The position numbers and the translations under genes are program-made. From Bacteroidia bacterium (GTDB lineage Bacteria > Bacteroidota > Bacteroidia > JANWVE01), in the NCBI GenBank assembly GCA_025056095.1, contig JANWVW010000006.1:1-33594 (forward strand): 33,594 bases of DNA, read 5' to 3'. Below, one piece after another: positions 1-7,850 of this stretch; within the stretch, counting starts at the first letter, position 1, and every line of letters begins with the position of its first letter. The notes under the pieces were generated by a model that saw nothing but the letters and a program-made list of their open reading frames with translations, was not told where the DNA came from and searched no databases.

Positions 1-123
1 GAAGGGCGTGCGTCAGCACGGTGCGTAGCGAAGCGCAGCACCGAAGCGATAGCGTAGCCCGTAGCACGCCGACCTTGCCCATACAAGCGCAGCGAAGTAT
101 GGGCAAGGGCACGCCCAAAAAAA
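1..123. repeat. Partial copy of dispersed GC-rich palindromic element (copy A)
   Basis: GC-rich block in AT-rich surroundings, cut by the window edge. It ends with the family's terminal sequence GGGCACGCCCAAAAAAA. Just inside lies a perfect 12-bp stem, CCTTGCCCATAC at 73-84 with GTATGGGCAAGG at 97-108. Further left are the family modules (GTAGCACGCCGACC, AGCGCAGCACCGAAGCG). The same modules occur at 7435-7790, 13182-13542 and 33518-33594. No protein is supported here. Confidence 0.85.
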
Positions 124-133
124 GAAAAATATA

Positions 134-1291
134 TCATCCTTCATAACCTACTACCTTGCAAAGAAAATATATCCATTTAAAAATTTTTTCAATGATACAT
201 TCCCAAAAGTGCTTTGCGCTCAATGTGGTTTTTTGTGGCTTTACCTTGCTTTTGTGATAGCTCAAAACACAACACTCATGCTCATGAGAAGACTCCACTT
301 TGCCTATTAGCTCTATAAATACACTTTCTCGGTCTTTTTGCAGAGGATTTTGAGCATACTTTTTCCACAGAGCTTGCTCTTGTTCAATTGTTTTCAGCTG
401 CGCAGCGGATAATCTTTCTTTGGCTAGTTCAATTAAGTCAGGTTTGCCTGCTTTTTCCCATGCAGTGCGCCAAAATGAACCTATTCGCAAAATAGCCTTA
501 CGCATACGGCGCTCTACCTGTCCATTTAAGCGACTATGATAAGCAGCCGAGAATTCTTTTGAATAGACTTTTACTAGTACGCCATTACGATTTTCAAAAC
601 TGTATTTTTTATCAGGTGGGAAGACCTTGCTCAACTCTTTTTCAAAAGATAATACACTATCCAAAGCTGCATGCGATTCCAAAACAGTTGCCCAAGCCTC
701 CTCTAAGGTATTTTTGATAAAATATGCTTTTCCAACAAAAAAGTTGTACGTTTCTCCAAAGAGTTCAGGTAAACGAGACTCCCAAAAGCCATGAATTCCT
801 TTTTGCCCTGTAAGCTGACCATTGTAGTTTTCAGTAGTGTGCAGGGGTACGTGTGCGTCTGCTACATAATGCCCTAACTCTGCACTGTATTTGAGAATTT
901 TTTCAAGATTTTTTTCTTTGAAAGCATTTGTCAGTTGTGCTAAGCTAACTTGAATATGCCAAGGCACAATTCCATAAGTGATTAAAGTATCTTCTGTGTA
1001 GGTTGCTTTGGCGTCTTCCCATTGGCGTGGTACATTAAGAAAAGGATATTTGCCATAGTGGTCAATATCAATAAAGTGTCTTGGGGCTTCATATTCTACT
1101 GCATATCTACGACTGTCTGGGTCTGTAGCATGTTCAGTGATAAATTCAATATGTGCCTTATAAAAAGGAATCATTTCGGCGGGTAAAGTAAAGACTGCTA
1201 TTCGGTTGATGCGTTGATGCGCCCAAAAGCCCCAGCTGTACGCTGTGTAACTTATCAGAATTAAGGTTAAAACAAAAAGTAGCTTTTTCAT
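134..1291 (-). CDS. Secreted zinc-dependent phospholipase C / S1-P1 nuclease-like protein
   Basis: 385 aa. A signal peptide (1-19) is followed by WGFWAHQRIN. If cleaved before W20, the free N-terminal Trp would act as a zinc ligand, as in S1/P1 nucleases and bacterial phospholipase C. Other likely trinuclear-zinc ligands are H25, H72 (RHFIDIDHYG), H141 and D145 (ELGHYVADAHVPLH), H151, and H167/E171 (GIHGFWE). The spacings W-x4-H and H-x3-D-x5-H match that fold. Substrate, phospholipid or nucleic acid, cannot be told from sequence. The last ~25 residues are rich in aromatic and aliphatic residues and could bind membrane. The gene lies 4 bases after the HU/SPOR gene on the same strand, so the two are probably co-transcribed. 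The ATG at 1291 is chosen because the signal peptide starts there. Confidence 0.85.
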   Translation of the reverse strand: MKKLLFVLTLILISYTAYSWGFWAHQRINRIAVFTLPAEMIPFYKAHIEFITEHATDPDSRRYAVEYEAPRHFIDIDHYGKYPFLNVPRQWEDAKATYTEDTLITYGIVPWHIQVSLAQLTNAFKEKNLEKILKYSAELGHYVADAHVPLHTTENYNGQLTGQKGIHGFWESRLPELFGETYNFFVGKAYFIKNTLEEAWATVLESHAALDSVLSFEKELSKVFPPDKKYSFENRNGVLVKVYSKEFSAAYHSRLNGQVERRMRKAILRIGSFWRTAWEKAGKPDLIELAKERLSAAQLKTIEQEQALWKKYAQNPLQKDRESVFIELIGKVESSHEHECCVLSYHKSKVKPQKTTLSAKHFWECIIEKIFKWIYFLCKVVGYEG

Positions 1292-1295
1292 AGTA

Positions 1296-2417
1296 TCATT
1301 GGTATAGTATCCATAGGTCTTTTTTACCTGTTTTAGATTTGAGTTCTGCTAACATATTTACTGCATCTTGCTCGTTGTTTGTTTGAGAGAGATAAAGTCT
1401 ATATCTACCTTGGGGCGAAACGAGCAAATGGGCTTCAAAGCCTTTGTTTCGCCATTTTTCTATTTGTTTGTTGGCTGTTTCAAAGCTAGTGAAAGAACCT
1501 GCAATAATATAATAAGAGCCATTTGCATTGCCAGCTTCATTAACAATATCGCTACGGGTTGGTAGATTACTTGTAGGAGGGGTTGGAGTTTGGTTTTCGA
1601 TTGATACTTTTTGTGTAGAGTCTTTATGCACTGTACTTTTTGTTGTATCTAGATACACTGCTTGATTTTTTGCAGAGTCTATTTTTGTGTGGTGGTAGAT
1701 ATGCAGAGCATCAAGAGAAGGAAAGAAATAGCTCAAGCCGAACATAAATATACTAACGAATAGAAGCCCCATTCCAACAGTTAAAACAATCGGGATCAGA
1801 ACAGGGGCTTCTACTTTTTTTTGTTGCTCTTTTTGGATTTTTTCTTTTTCTTCCATTTCTGCTAAACTCATTTTTAGTTCCTGTGCAGTGATTTTAGCTG
1901 GTTGAGTGGTTGTGATGGATTGACTACCTATTTTTTGAGCTTCTTCGGTAGGTTTTTGTTTTTTTTCTGAGCTATTTTGAGGCGTAAGTGTAGAGCGAGT
2001 TGAAGAGATAAAGTGAGCTTCACCGAGTCCAAAATACAAAGGATTATCTGCGAAAGCATCAGGATTTTGCTCAAAAGAGATTTCTTTAGTGTCAGGGTTA
2101 TACTTGAACTTGCCTAGCTTGTCTAATTGGTACTCGTATTGAGTTTCTAAAACGGCTTTAAGTTCTGAAATAAACTTTTCTACTTTAATTTGAGCTTGTT
2201 TTTCTGTAATATTTTGGGTTATACAAAGGTAGCGTATAAAATCTTTGCTGTTTGTAACTTCTTTGCTAAACTCAATGTACATTTTAGGGGGGATAAAAAC
2301 TTTAGCTGCTACATCTAATTTAGCAGGAGTATGCTTGCGTTCTAGTGTGCCTATTCCTTCGAAAGATACTTTTTTAAATTCATAAAAGTACTCTGCTATT
2401 AGTTTGGCAGGTATCAT
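1296..2417 (-). CDS. HU-like domain / SPOR domain membrane protein
   Basis: 373 aa. The N-terminus (about 1-120) looks like the tandem HU-type (CCDC81-like) domains found in Bacteroidota SPOR proteins: GIGTLERKHTPAKLD, then LDKLGKFKYNPDTKEISF. A charged coiled-coil-like linker (180-202) leads to one membrane segment (about 205-230). A periplasmic Thr/Ser-rich linker ends in a SPOR domain (300-372; YYIIAGSFTSFETANKQIEKW), which in known families binds denuded peptidoglycan glycans. The topology puts the HU-like part in the cytoplasm and SPOR in the periplasm, a possible link between nucleoid or cytoskeleton and septal wall; that role is inferred. It is the first gene of a two-gene operon. Its promoter places the transcription start almost at the ATG. 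Confidence 0.82.
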   Translation of the reverse strand: MIPAKLIAEYFYEFKKVSFEGIGTLERKHTPAKLDVAAKVFIPPKMYIEFSKEVTNSKDFIRYLCITQNITEKQAQIKVEKFISELKAVLETQYEYQLDKLGKFKYNPDTKEISFEQNPDAFADNPLYFGLGEAHFISSTRSTLTPQNSSEKKQKPTEEAQKIGSQSITTTQPAKITAQELKMSLAEMEEKEKIQKEQQKKVEAPVLIPIVLTVGMGLLFVSIFMFGLSYFFPSLDALHIYHHTKIDSAKNQAVYLDTTKSTVHKDSTQKVSIENQTPTPPTSNLPTRSDIVNEAGNANGSYYIIAGSFTSFETANKQIEKWRNKGFEAHLLVSPQGRYRLYLSQTNNEQDAVNMLAELKSKTGKKDLWILYQ

Positions 2418-2421
2418 AGTT

Positions 2422-2452
2422 CAAATATAATACAGACTAATAGAGAAACAAA
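2422..2452 (-). promoter_or_regulatory. Promoter of the HU/SPOR-phospholipase operon
   Basis: Read on the minus strand: TTTG (2452-2449), a 19-base spacer, and TATATTTG (2429-2422). This is a full match to the Bacteroidota TTTG/TAnnTTTG promoter. Only four bases separate the -7 box from the ATG at 2417. Confidence 0.75.
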
Positions 2453-2488
2453 ATTATTTGCAGTTTAATCCAATTTGTAGGATGAGAA

Positions 2489-2518
2489 TTTGTATGCTGT
2501 AATATTTTCTTAATTTTG
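2489..2518 (+). promoter_or_regulatory. lpdA promoter
   Basis: TTTG at 2489-2492, an 18-base spacer and TAATTTTG at 2511-2518. The predicted start near 2522 gives a leader of about 14 bases before the ATG at 2536. Confidence 0.7.
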
Positions 2519-2535
2519 TCAAGCTAAACAGAAGT

Positions 2536-3933
2536 ATGAACAATTTTGATATCCTTGTCATTGGCGCAGGACCTGGGGGCTATGTAGCTGCCATACGCGC
2601 TTCACAGTTAGGTTTCTCCGTTGGACTAATTGAAAAAAATAAACTTGGCGGAGTATGCTTAAATGTAGGTTGTATTCCTACCAAAGCTCTACTCAAAAGT
2701 GCAGACGTGTTTCAATACATTGCTCATGCCAAAGACTACGGTATAGACGTGGTAGAAGCTAAGCCTAATTTTGCAGGAATGATAAAACGCAGCAGAGAGG
2801 TTGCAGAAGGTATGAGCAAAGGTATTGAGTTTTTAATGAAGAAAAACAAAATAAATGTAATTAAAGGTGCTGCTACATTTAATAAAGATAAAAGCGTGAG
2901 TGTAAAAGATGATAGTGGAAAAGTAACTACCTACACAGCTAAGCATATTATCATTGCTACGGGTGCTAAACCTCGTTCTCTTCCCTCTATGCCAATTGAT
3001 GGTAAAAAGATTATTTCTTCTACCGAAGCAATGATGCTTTCTACTCAACCTAAAAAGATGATTATTGTAGGTGCAGGAGCTATTGGGGTGGAGTTTGCGT
3101 ATTTCTATCATAGTATCGGTACGCAAGTAGTTTTAATTGAATTGCAAAAAAATATCTTACCTGCAGAAGACGAAGAGATTTCTCGCACTTTGGAGCGCAT
3201 TTACCGAAAAAATGGTATGGAAATTAAGACAGAAAGTGTAGTTGAGAAGGTAGAACATACACCTAACGGAGTTAAAGCGTACGTCAAAACTCCTTCAGGG
3301 GTAGAAACTATTGAAGCGGATGTATTGCTTTCTGCAGTAGGCGTTGCGCCCAACACAGAGGGACTAGGATTAGAAAATGTGGGAGTGGCTACAAACAAGG
3401 CAGGTTGGATACAAGTAGATCAGTGGTATCAGACTAATGTACCAGGTATTTACGCAATAGGGGACGTTAATGGTACAGGACCTTGGCTAGCTCATGTAGC
3501 TAGTGCTGAAGGAATTATTTGCGTAGAAAAGATTAAGGGTTTGCCCGTAGAACCATTGGATTACAGCAATATACCTGGATGTACATACTGTACACCACAA
3601 GTAGCTAGCGTAGGTCTAACGGAGAAGAAAGCAAGAGAACTAGGCTACGAGATTAAAGTAGGTAAATTTCCTTTTACTGCATCGGGTAAAGCAAAGGCAT
3701 CAGGTAAAAGTGAGGGCTTAGTTAAAGTAATTTTTGATGCCAAGTATGGAGAATGGTTAGGTTGCCACATGATAGGCGAAGGAGTTACAGATATGATTGC
3801 AGAAGCTGTGGTAGCACGTAAGTTAGAAACTACGGGACATGAGATTATTAAATCTGTACATCCTCATCCCACGCTTTCCGAAGCCATTATGGAAGCTACA
3901 GCAGATGCTTACGGCGAAGTAATTCACATATAA
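2536..3933 (+). CDS. lpdA: Dihydrolipoyl dehydrogenase (E3)
   Basis: 465 aa, normal length for the family. FAD-dependent reoxidation of dihydrolipoamide with NAD+, serving pyruvate, 2-oxoglutarate or branched-chain dehydrogenase complexes or glycine cleavage. The FAD-binding GAGPGGYVAAI is at 10-20 and the redox-active disulfide is C41/C46 in GGVCLNVGCIPTK. A second nucleotide-binding motif, IIVGAGAIGVEFA, follows mid-protein. The second FAD motif YAIGDVNG is present, and the C-terminal dimer interface carries the catalytic H444-P-x5-E449 (HPHPTLSEAI). No E1 or E2 genes lie nearby, so the complex or complexes it serves are unknown. The start is supported by the promoter 17 bases upstream. Confidence 0.95.
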   Translation: MNNFDILVIGAGPGGYVAAIRASQLGFSVGLIEKNKLGGVCLNVGCIPTKALLKSADVFQYIAHAKDYGIDVVEAKPNFAGMIKRSREVAEGMSKGIEFLMKKNKINVIKGAATFNKDKSVSVKDDSGKVTTYTAKHIIIATGAKPRSLPSMPIDGKKIISSTEAMMLSTQPKKMIIVGAGAIGVEFAYFYHSIGTQVVLIELQKNILPAEDEEISRTLERIYRKNGMEIKTESVVEKVEHTPNGVKAYVKTPSGVETIEADVLLSAVGVAPNTEGLGLENVGVATNKAGWIQVDQWYQTNVPGIYAIGDVNGTGPWLAHVASAEGIICVEKIKGLPVEPLDYSNIPGCTYCTPQVASVGLTEKKARELGYEIKVGKFPFTASGKAKASGKSEGLVKVIFDAKYGEWLGCHMIGEGVTDMIAEAVVARKLETTGHEIIKSVHPHPTLSEAIMEATADAYGEVIHI

Positions 3934-3971
3934 GCGCTAACAATCATTTTTTGATAAATTCGAATCTACAA

Positions 3972-4001
3972 TAAGTGGGCTAAGCTTATATAGCCCACTT
4001 A
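3972..4001 (+). terminator. Hairpin after lpdA
   Basis: Perfect 11-bp stem TAAGTGGGCTA / TAGCCCACTTA with an 8-base loop, 38 bases after the lpdA stop. The following sequence (CTTTATGTC) is only weakly T-rich, so it may end transcription weakly or protect the 3' end. Confidence 0.6.
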
Positions 4002-4023
4002 CTTTATGTCAAAACTATAGCTT

Positions 4024-5052
4024 ATGGCAGAGAATGAGGTTTTGGAAACAGAAAATGAAGGTTATGAACATTATCGGATAAAAGTAGATCCTGGACAATC
4101 TCCTATTCGCATAGACGTTTTTTTGGCACATAGGTTAGGGAATAAAACTTCGCGTACTAAAATTAAGTACGCTGCGGAAGCAGAGTGCATTCGTGTCAAT
4201 GAGAAGCCTGTTAAGGCAAGCTATAAAGTCAAACCGAATGATGTTATTAGTATAGTTTTACCTACTCCTCCTCCACCTGAGTGCGAACCCGAATATTTAC
4301 CTTTGGATATTGTGTATGAGGATGAGCATTTGATTGTTGTTAATAAACCTGCGGGTATAGTGGTGCATCCTGGCGTAGGGAATTATCATGGCACGTTAGT
4401 ACAAGGTTTGATGTGGTATTTTAATCAACTACCTAGTTCACAGGGCAAAGAGTATAGACCAGGATTAGTTCATAGGATAGATAAAAATACTAGTGGCTTA
4501 TTAGTTGTGGCTAAAAGCGAATTGGCTATGGTGAAATTAGCTAAACAATTTTTTGAACATACTATAGAGCGTAAATACATTGCTTTAGTTTGGGGAGATG
4601 TCAAGCAAGATAGAGGCACAGTAGTAGGAAATATTGTCAGAGCTTCGCAGGATAGAAAAGTGTATGCTGTAAGCAGGGACCCCCAGCAGGGTAAGCATGC
4701 CGTTACACATTACCAAGTTTTAGAACGTTTCGGAGAAACAACTTTGCTTTCTTTACAATTAGAAACAGGTAGAACACATCAAATACGAGTTCACATGAAG
4801 CATATTGGGCATACTCTTTTTGGGGATGAAAACTACGGAGGAGATAAGATACTATATGGTCAGATTACACAAAAATACAAGCAGTTTATTGAAAATTGCT
4901 TTAAGTTATGTCCAAGGCAAGCACTACATGCTCACACTTTGGGATTTATTCACCCTGAAACGTATAAAAAACTTTATTTTGAGCAGCCCTTACCTGAGGA
5001 CATGGAGAATCTCATTCAAAAATGGAGAAAATATAAAAATTTGATTTCTTGA
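4024..5052 (+). CDS. rluD: RluD-family 23S rRNA pseudouridine synthase
   Basis: 342 aa. An S4 RNA-binding domain (about 27-80; RIDVFLAHRLGNKTSRTKIKYAAE) precedes the RluA/RluD catalytic domain. The family motif HRIDKNTSGLLVVAK contains the presumed catalytic D153. Also present are VVNKPAGIVVHPG and the LETGRTHQIRVHMKHIGH block. By family it isomerises uridines in 23S rRNA; RluD itself modifies helix 69 (positions 1911/1915/1917 in E. coli). S4 domain plus length favour RluD over RluA or RluC, but substrate specificity is inferred. It follows lpdA after a hairpin, so it is probably transcribed separately or by read-through. Confidence 0.88.
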   Translation: MAENEVLETENEGYEHYRIKVDPGQSPIRIDVFLAHRLGNKTSRTKIKYAAEAECIRVNEKPVKASYKVKPNDVISIVLPTPPPPECEPEYLPLDIVYEDEHLIVVNKPAGIVVHPGVGNYHGTLVQGLMWYFNQLPSSQGKEYRPGLVHRIDKNTSGLLVVAKSELAMVKLAKQFFEHTIERKYIALVWGDVKQDRGTVVGNIVRASQDRKVYAVSRDPQQGKHAVTHYQVLERFGETTLLSLQLETGRTHQIRVHMKHIGHTLFGDENYGGDKILYGQITQKYKQFIENCFKLCPRQALHAHTLGFIHPETYKKLYFEQPLPEDMENLIQKWRKYKNLIS

Positions 5053-5109
5053 TTGGCATATTTATTAAAAACCTATGACTGAAAGTATCTGCCCTGGTTT
5101 GTAGCTTAA

Positions 5110-5141
5110 TTTGTAAATACTGTAAAATATTTTTATCTTTG
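5110..5141 (+). promoter_or_regulatory. Promoter of the cysteine-less redoxin gene
   Basis: TTTG at 5110-5113, a 20-base spacer and TATCTTTG at 5134-5141, giving a leader of about 20 bases. A second box-like TATTTTTG (5155-5162) lies only two bases before the ATG and lacks a clear upstream element. Confidence 0.6.
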
Positions 5142-5164
5142 AGTTTGAAATTTGTATTTTTGCA

Positions 5165-5830
5165 ATGAGTATGAAAAGAGTGGTATTAGGCTTACTTATA
5201 GGATTTGTAGTTTTTAATGTGCAATGCGCTTGGGCGCAGGGAGGTGTTATAGGTTTAACTCCACCAAGACTTGAAGCCAATAAGTTTCCTACAGGTTTAG
5301 AGATAGGGCAAAAAGCACCTCCAATTACAGCTTTGGACAATCATGCTGACCCTATTTTTCTTTTGAACTTACTTAAAAAAGGACCTGCAGTAATTCTATT
5401 TTATGGAGGACGCTGGGATCCTGTAGCTCGTAAGCAAATTAGAGATATCCAAGACTCTCTCAAATACATTACAGAAAAAGGTGCTTTTTTGATTGCTGTT
5501 ACTGCTGATAGTTATGAAGAGATTGATAAAATGGTAGAAGAAACAGGCGCAACCTTTCCTATTATCCATGACCGAAGCCACTTAATCATGGATGCCTATA
5601 AGGTTTCTTACCGTGTAACCGAAGACATGGTGGCGAAATTCAAAAAAATGAATATTACTTTGAAAAAGAATCCTGACGAAGAATTTTATACCTTACCTGT
5701 TTCCTGCACTTACGTAATAGGCAGGGATAGAAGAGTAGCAGCCATCTGGTTAAATAAAAATTATGAACTAACTGCAGGCGTTCGCTACATTATCAACAAG
5801 CTCAAAGAGTTAGGTATGAAAAAGGAATAA
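5165..5830 (+). CDS. Secreted thioredoxin/AhpC-TSA-fold protein lacking active-site cysteines
   Basis: 221 aa, with a signal peptide (about 1-25, ending CAWAQ). The rest aligns by eye with AhpC/TSA-type redoxins: APPITALDNHADP, then PAVILFYGGRWDPVARKQI, then IHDRSHLIMDAYK, then a cis-Pro-like region near TLPVSCTYVIGRD. The redox centre WCxxC is WDPVA here, so D85 and A88 replace the two cysteines. The paralogue at 19533-20219 keeps WCKPC and shares the IHDRSHLIMDAYK block. Loss of both cysteines while the fold is kept suggests a non-redox role such as binding or scaffolding; that is inference. C-terminal residues beyond 150 diverge from the paralogue. The ATG at 5165 gives a clean signal peptide. 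Confidence 0.82.
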   Translation: MSMKRVVLGLLIGFVVFNVQCAWAQGGVIGLTPPRLEANKFPTGLEIGQKAPPITALDNHADPIFLLNLLKKGPAVILFYGGRWDPVARKQIRDIQDSLKYITEKGAFLIAVTADSYEEIDKMVEETGATFPIIHDRSHLIMDAYKVSYRVTEDMVAKFKKMNITLKKNPDEEFYTLPVSCTYVIGRDRRVAAIWLNKNYELTAGVRYIINKLKELGMKKE

Positions 5831-5879
5831 AATTAATAAATCAAAAACCTATCTCTACGTCAATCAATCAAATTTGTTT

Positions 5880-7400
5880 ATGGGAAAAAAGAATATGATG
5901 AAATACCACGTCCTTATTGTACTAAGCATTCTCTGTGCTTCAATAATTCAAGCACAGACGCCAGGTCGTTCTAAATACGGTAAGATTGTCAATCTTGGCA
6001 AAAATGTAAATTCCTCTTACGAGGATTACCAGCCCACTATTACTGCTGATGAAAAGATGATACTGTTTGTTTCCTATCGTCCAGGTGGGTTGGGTGCGGA
6101 AGATTTCTGGATTACAGAAAAAATAGACAGTGTAAGGTGGGGAGTAGCTTACAATGTGGGCGCACCTGTAAATACACCTGGTACAGAAGGAAGTGGTTGC
6201 ATCTCTGCTGATGGACAAAAAATTTATTATGTGAGAAATTTAGATGATGGTAACAATTGCGATATATTCGTTTCTACTCTCAAAGGCAAACAGTGGTCCC
6301 CACCCGAAAGACTACCACCTACAGTCAATAGCCCTTATTGGGACTCTCAACCCAGCATTTCAGCAGATGGTACTATGCTATTTTTTGCAAGCAACAGACC
6401 CGGCGGAAAGGGACTGACAGACATTTGGTGGTCGAAAAAAGGACCTGATGGTAAGTGGCAGCCTGCTAGACCTATTAACAAAATCAACACTCCTGAATCC
6501 GAAGCTACTCCATACATTCATGTAGATAATAGAACACTATTTTTTAGTACAAATGGCAGACCGGGTTTAGGCGGTTATGATGTATTCAGGTCTGTTTATG
6601 ACCCCGAAAAAGATGAATGGTCTACGCCTGTAAACATGGGCGATCCTATCTGTTCAGAGCTAGATGACAAGTATTTTATTCTCTCTCCTGATGGAAATAG
6701 GGGCTACTTTGCTTCCAATAGAGATGGCGGTTTTGGCGAACATGACCTATACATGATAAATATGTTTGCAGGCAGCAAACAAGTAATCGTAACCTTAACA
6801 GGTTTTGTCAAAGATGCAAAAACCCTCAAACCCATAGGCGCAAAGGTTACTCTCATGAACCTTACCAAAGGTGAAAAAATCAATGAATTTGATGCTAACT
6901 CAGATAATGGTAAGTACCTTGTGGTAATGCAAGGTGGAAACAACTACGGTCTATTTGTAGAAGCAGAAGGATACGCTCCATTCTCAGAAAGCTATTACAT
7001 TGACCAATATGCAGGTTCTGGTACGTATCCCCGAGATATATTACTCAAGCCTCTTGTAGGCGAAACTGCCACATTCAACAATATACTCTTTGAAACAGGA
7101 AAAGCAGTCTTACTCCCTGCGTCAAAAATTGAGCTGGATAAAATGGTAGAAATCATGAAGAAAAACCCAAGCTTAAAAGCTGAAATTATTGGACATACAG
7201 ACAATCAAGGTACTCCTGAAGCTAATCAAAGGTTGTCAGAAGAGCGTGCAAAAGCAGTAGCAAAATATTTGATAGATAATGGCATAGCTGCTGATAGATT
7301 GAAGACAAAGGGATACGGTGATACCAAGCCTGTTGCAGATAATTCAAATGAAGAAGGAAGAAGAAAGAATCGTAGAGTAGAAATGGCGTTTATTAAGTAG
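5880..7400 (+). CDS. PD40 (TolB-like propeller) / carboxypeptidase-regulatory-like / OmpA outer-membrane protein
   Basis: 506 aa from the ATG at 5880; an in-frame TTG six bases earlier is less likely. Signal peptide to about residue 26 (SIIQAQ). Residues ~45-290 hold PD40/WD40-like repeats (ISADGTMLFFASNRPGGKGLTDIWW and variants). About 300-385 is a carboxypeptidase-regulatory-like beta-sandwich (GFVKDAKTLKPIGAKVTLMN). The C-terminus is an OmpA-like peptidoglycan-binding domain (ILFETGKAVLLPASKIELDKMV, GHTDNQGTPEANQRLSEERA). Bacteroidota proteins of this order attach envelope assemblies to the wall. PorE of the T9SS has the same order plus an N-terminal TPR, which is absent here. T9SS cargo is encoded in the window, so a link is possible but unproven. 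Confidence 0.85.
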   Translation: MGKKNMMKYHVLIVLSILCASIIQAQTPGRSKYGKIVNLGKNVNSSYEDYQPTITADEKMILFVSYRPGGLGAEDFWITEKIDSVRWGVAYNVGAPVNTPGTEGSGCISADGQKIYYVRNLDDGNNCDIFVSTLKGKQWSPPERLPPTVNSPYWDSQPSISADGTMLFFASNRPGGKGLTDIWWSKKGPDGKWQPARPINKINTPESEATPYIHVDNRTLFFSTNGRPGLGGYDVFRSVYDPEKDEWSTPVNMGDPICSELDDKYFILSPDGNRGYFASNRDGGFGEHDLYMINMFAGSKQVIVTLTGFVKDAKTLKPIGAKVTLMNLTKGEKINEFDANSDNGKYLVVMQGGNNYGLFVEAEGYAPFSESYYIDQYAGSGTYPRDILLKPLVGETATFNNILFETGKAVLLPASKIELDKMVEIMKKNPSLKAEIIGHTDNQGTPEANQRLSEERAKAVAKYLIDNGIAADRLKTKGYGDTKPVADNSNEEGRRKNRRVEMAFIK

Positions 7401-7434
7401 CCTTATGCAAAGTATGTTTAAGTAAAAAGTTAAG

Positions 7435-7790
7435 TTTAATTTTTTGGGCGTGCCCTTGTGGGCAAAAGCCCACAAGGTCGGCGTGCTTCGGGCTACGCTG
7501 ACGCTTCGGTGCTGCGCTTCGCTCCGCACTGGGCTAACGCCCACCCTCCGCATGCCTCACGCAAGGGATCTCTGAAATAATCGTTTCTCTGTGTGTTATG
7601 CAAAGTTTTAGCTTGTAAGTACTTGTACTTCAAGCTTAAACAAGGTAAAGAGATAACTGCACAGGTCATCTGCGTGAGGGGCATGGAGCATGCCGTTAGG
7701 CAGTACGAAGCGCAGCGAAGTACCGAAGCGAAGCGCAGTGCGGAATGCCCCGACCCTTGCGTCAGCAAGGGGCACGCCCAAAAAATTAAA
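7435..7790 (+). repeat. Complete 356-bp MITE-like palindromic element (copy B)
   Basis: Bounded by perfect 21-bp terminal inverted repeats: TTTAATTTTTTGGGCGTGCC plus C at 7435-7455 and its complement at 7770-7790. Inside the left end is a 10-bp stem, CCTTGTGGGC / GCCCACAAGG (7454-7477). Inside the right end is CCCTTG...CAAGGG (7754-7771). A second inverted pair (GCATGCCTCACGCA at 7550-7563, TGCGTGAGGGGCATGG at 7671-7686) flanks an AT-rich core of about 107 bp. That core contains a hairpin AGCTTGtAAGTAC-TT-GTACTTCAAGCT. No transposase or believable gene is inside. It fills most of the gap 7401-7850. The element at 13182-13542 is its close relative in reverse orientation. Confidence 0.88.
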
Positions 7791-7850
7791 TTACTTTAAA
7801 ACTACAAGACACAAGTACATAAACTCTATTGCTGCATAAATTTGACAAAT

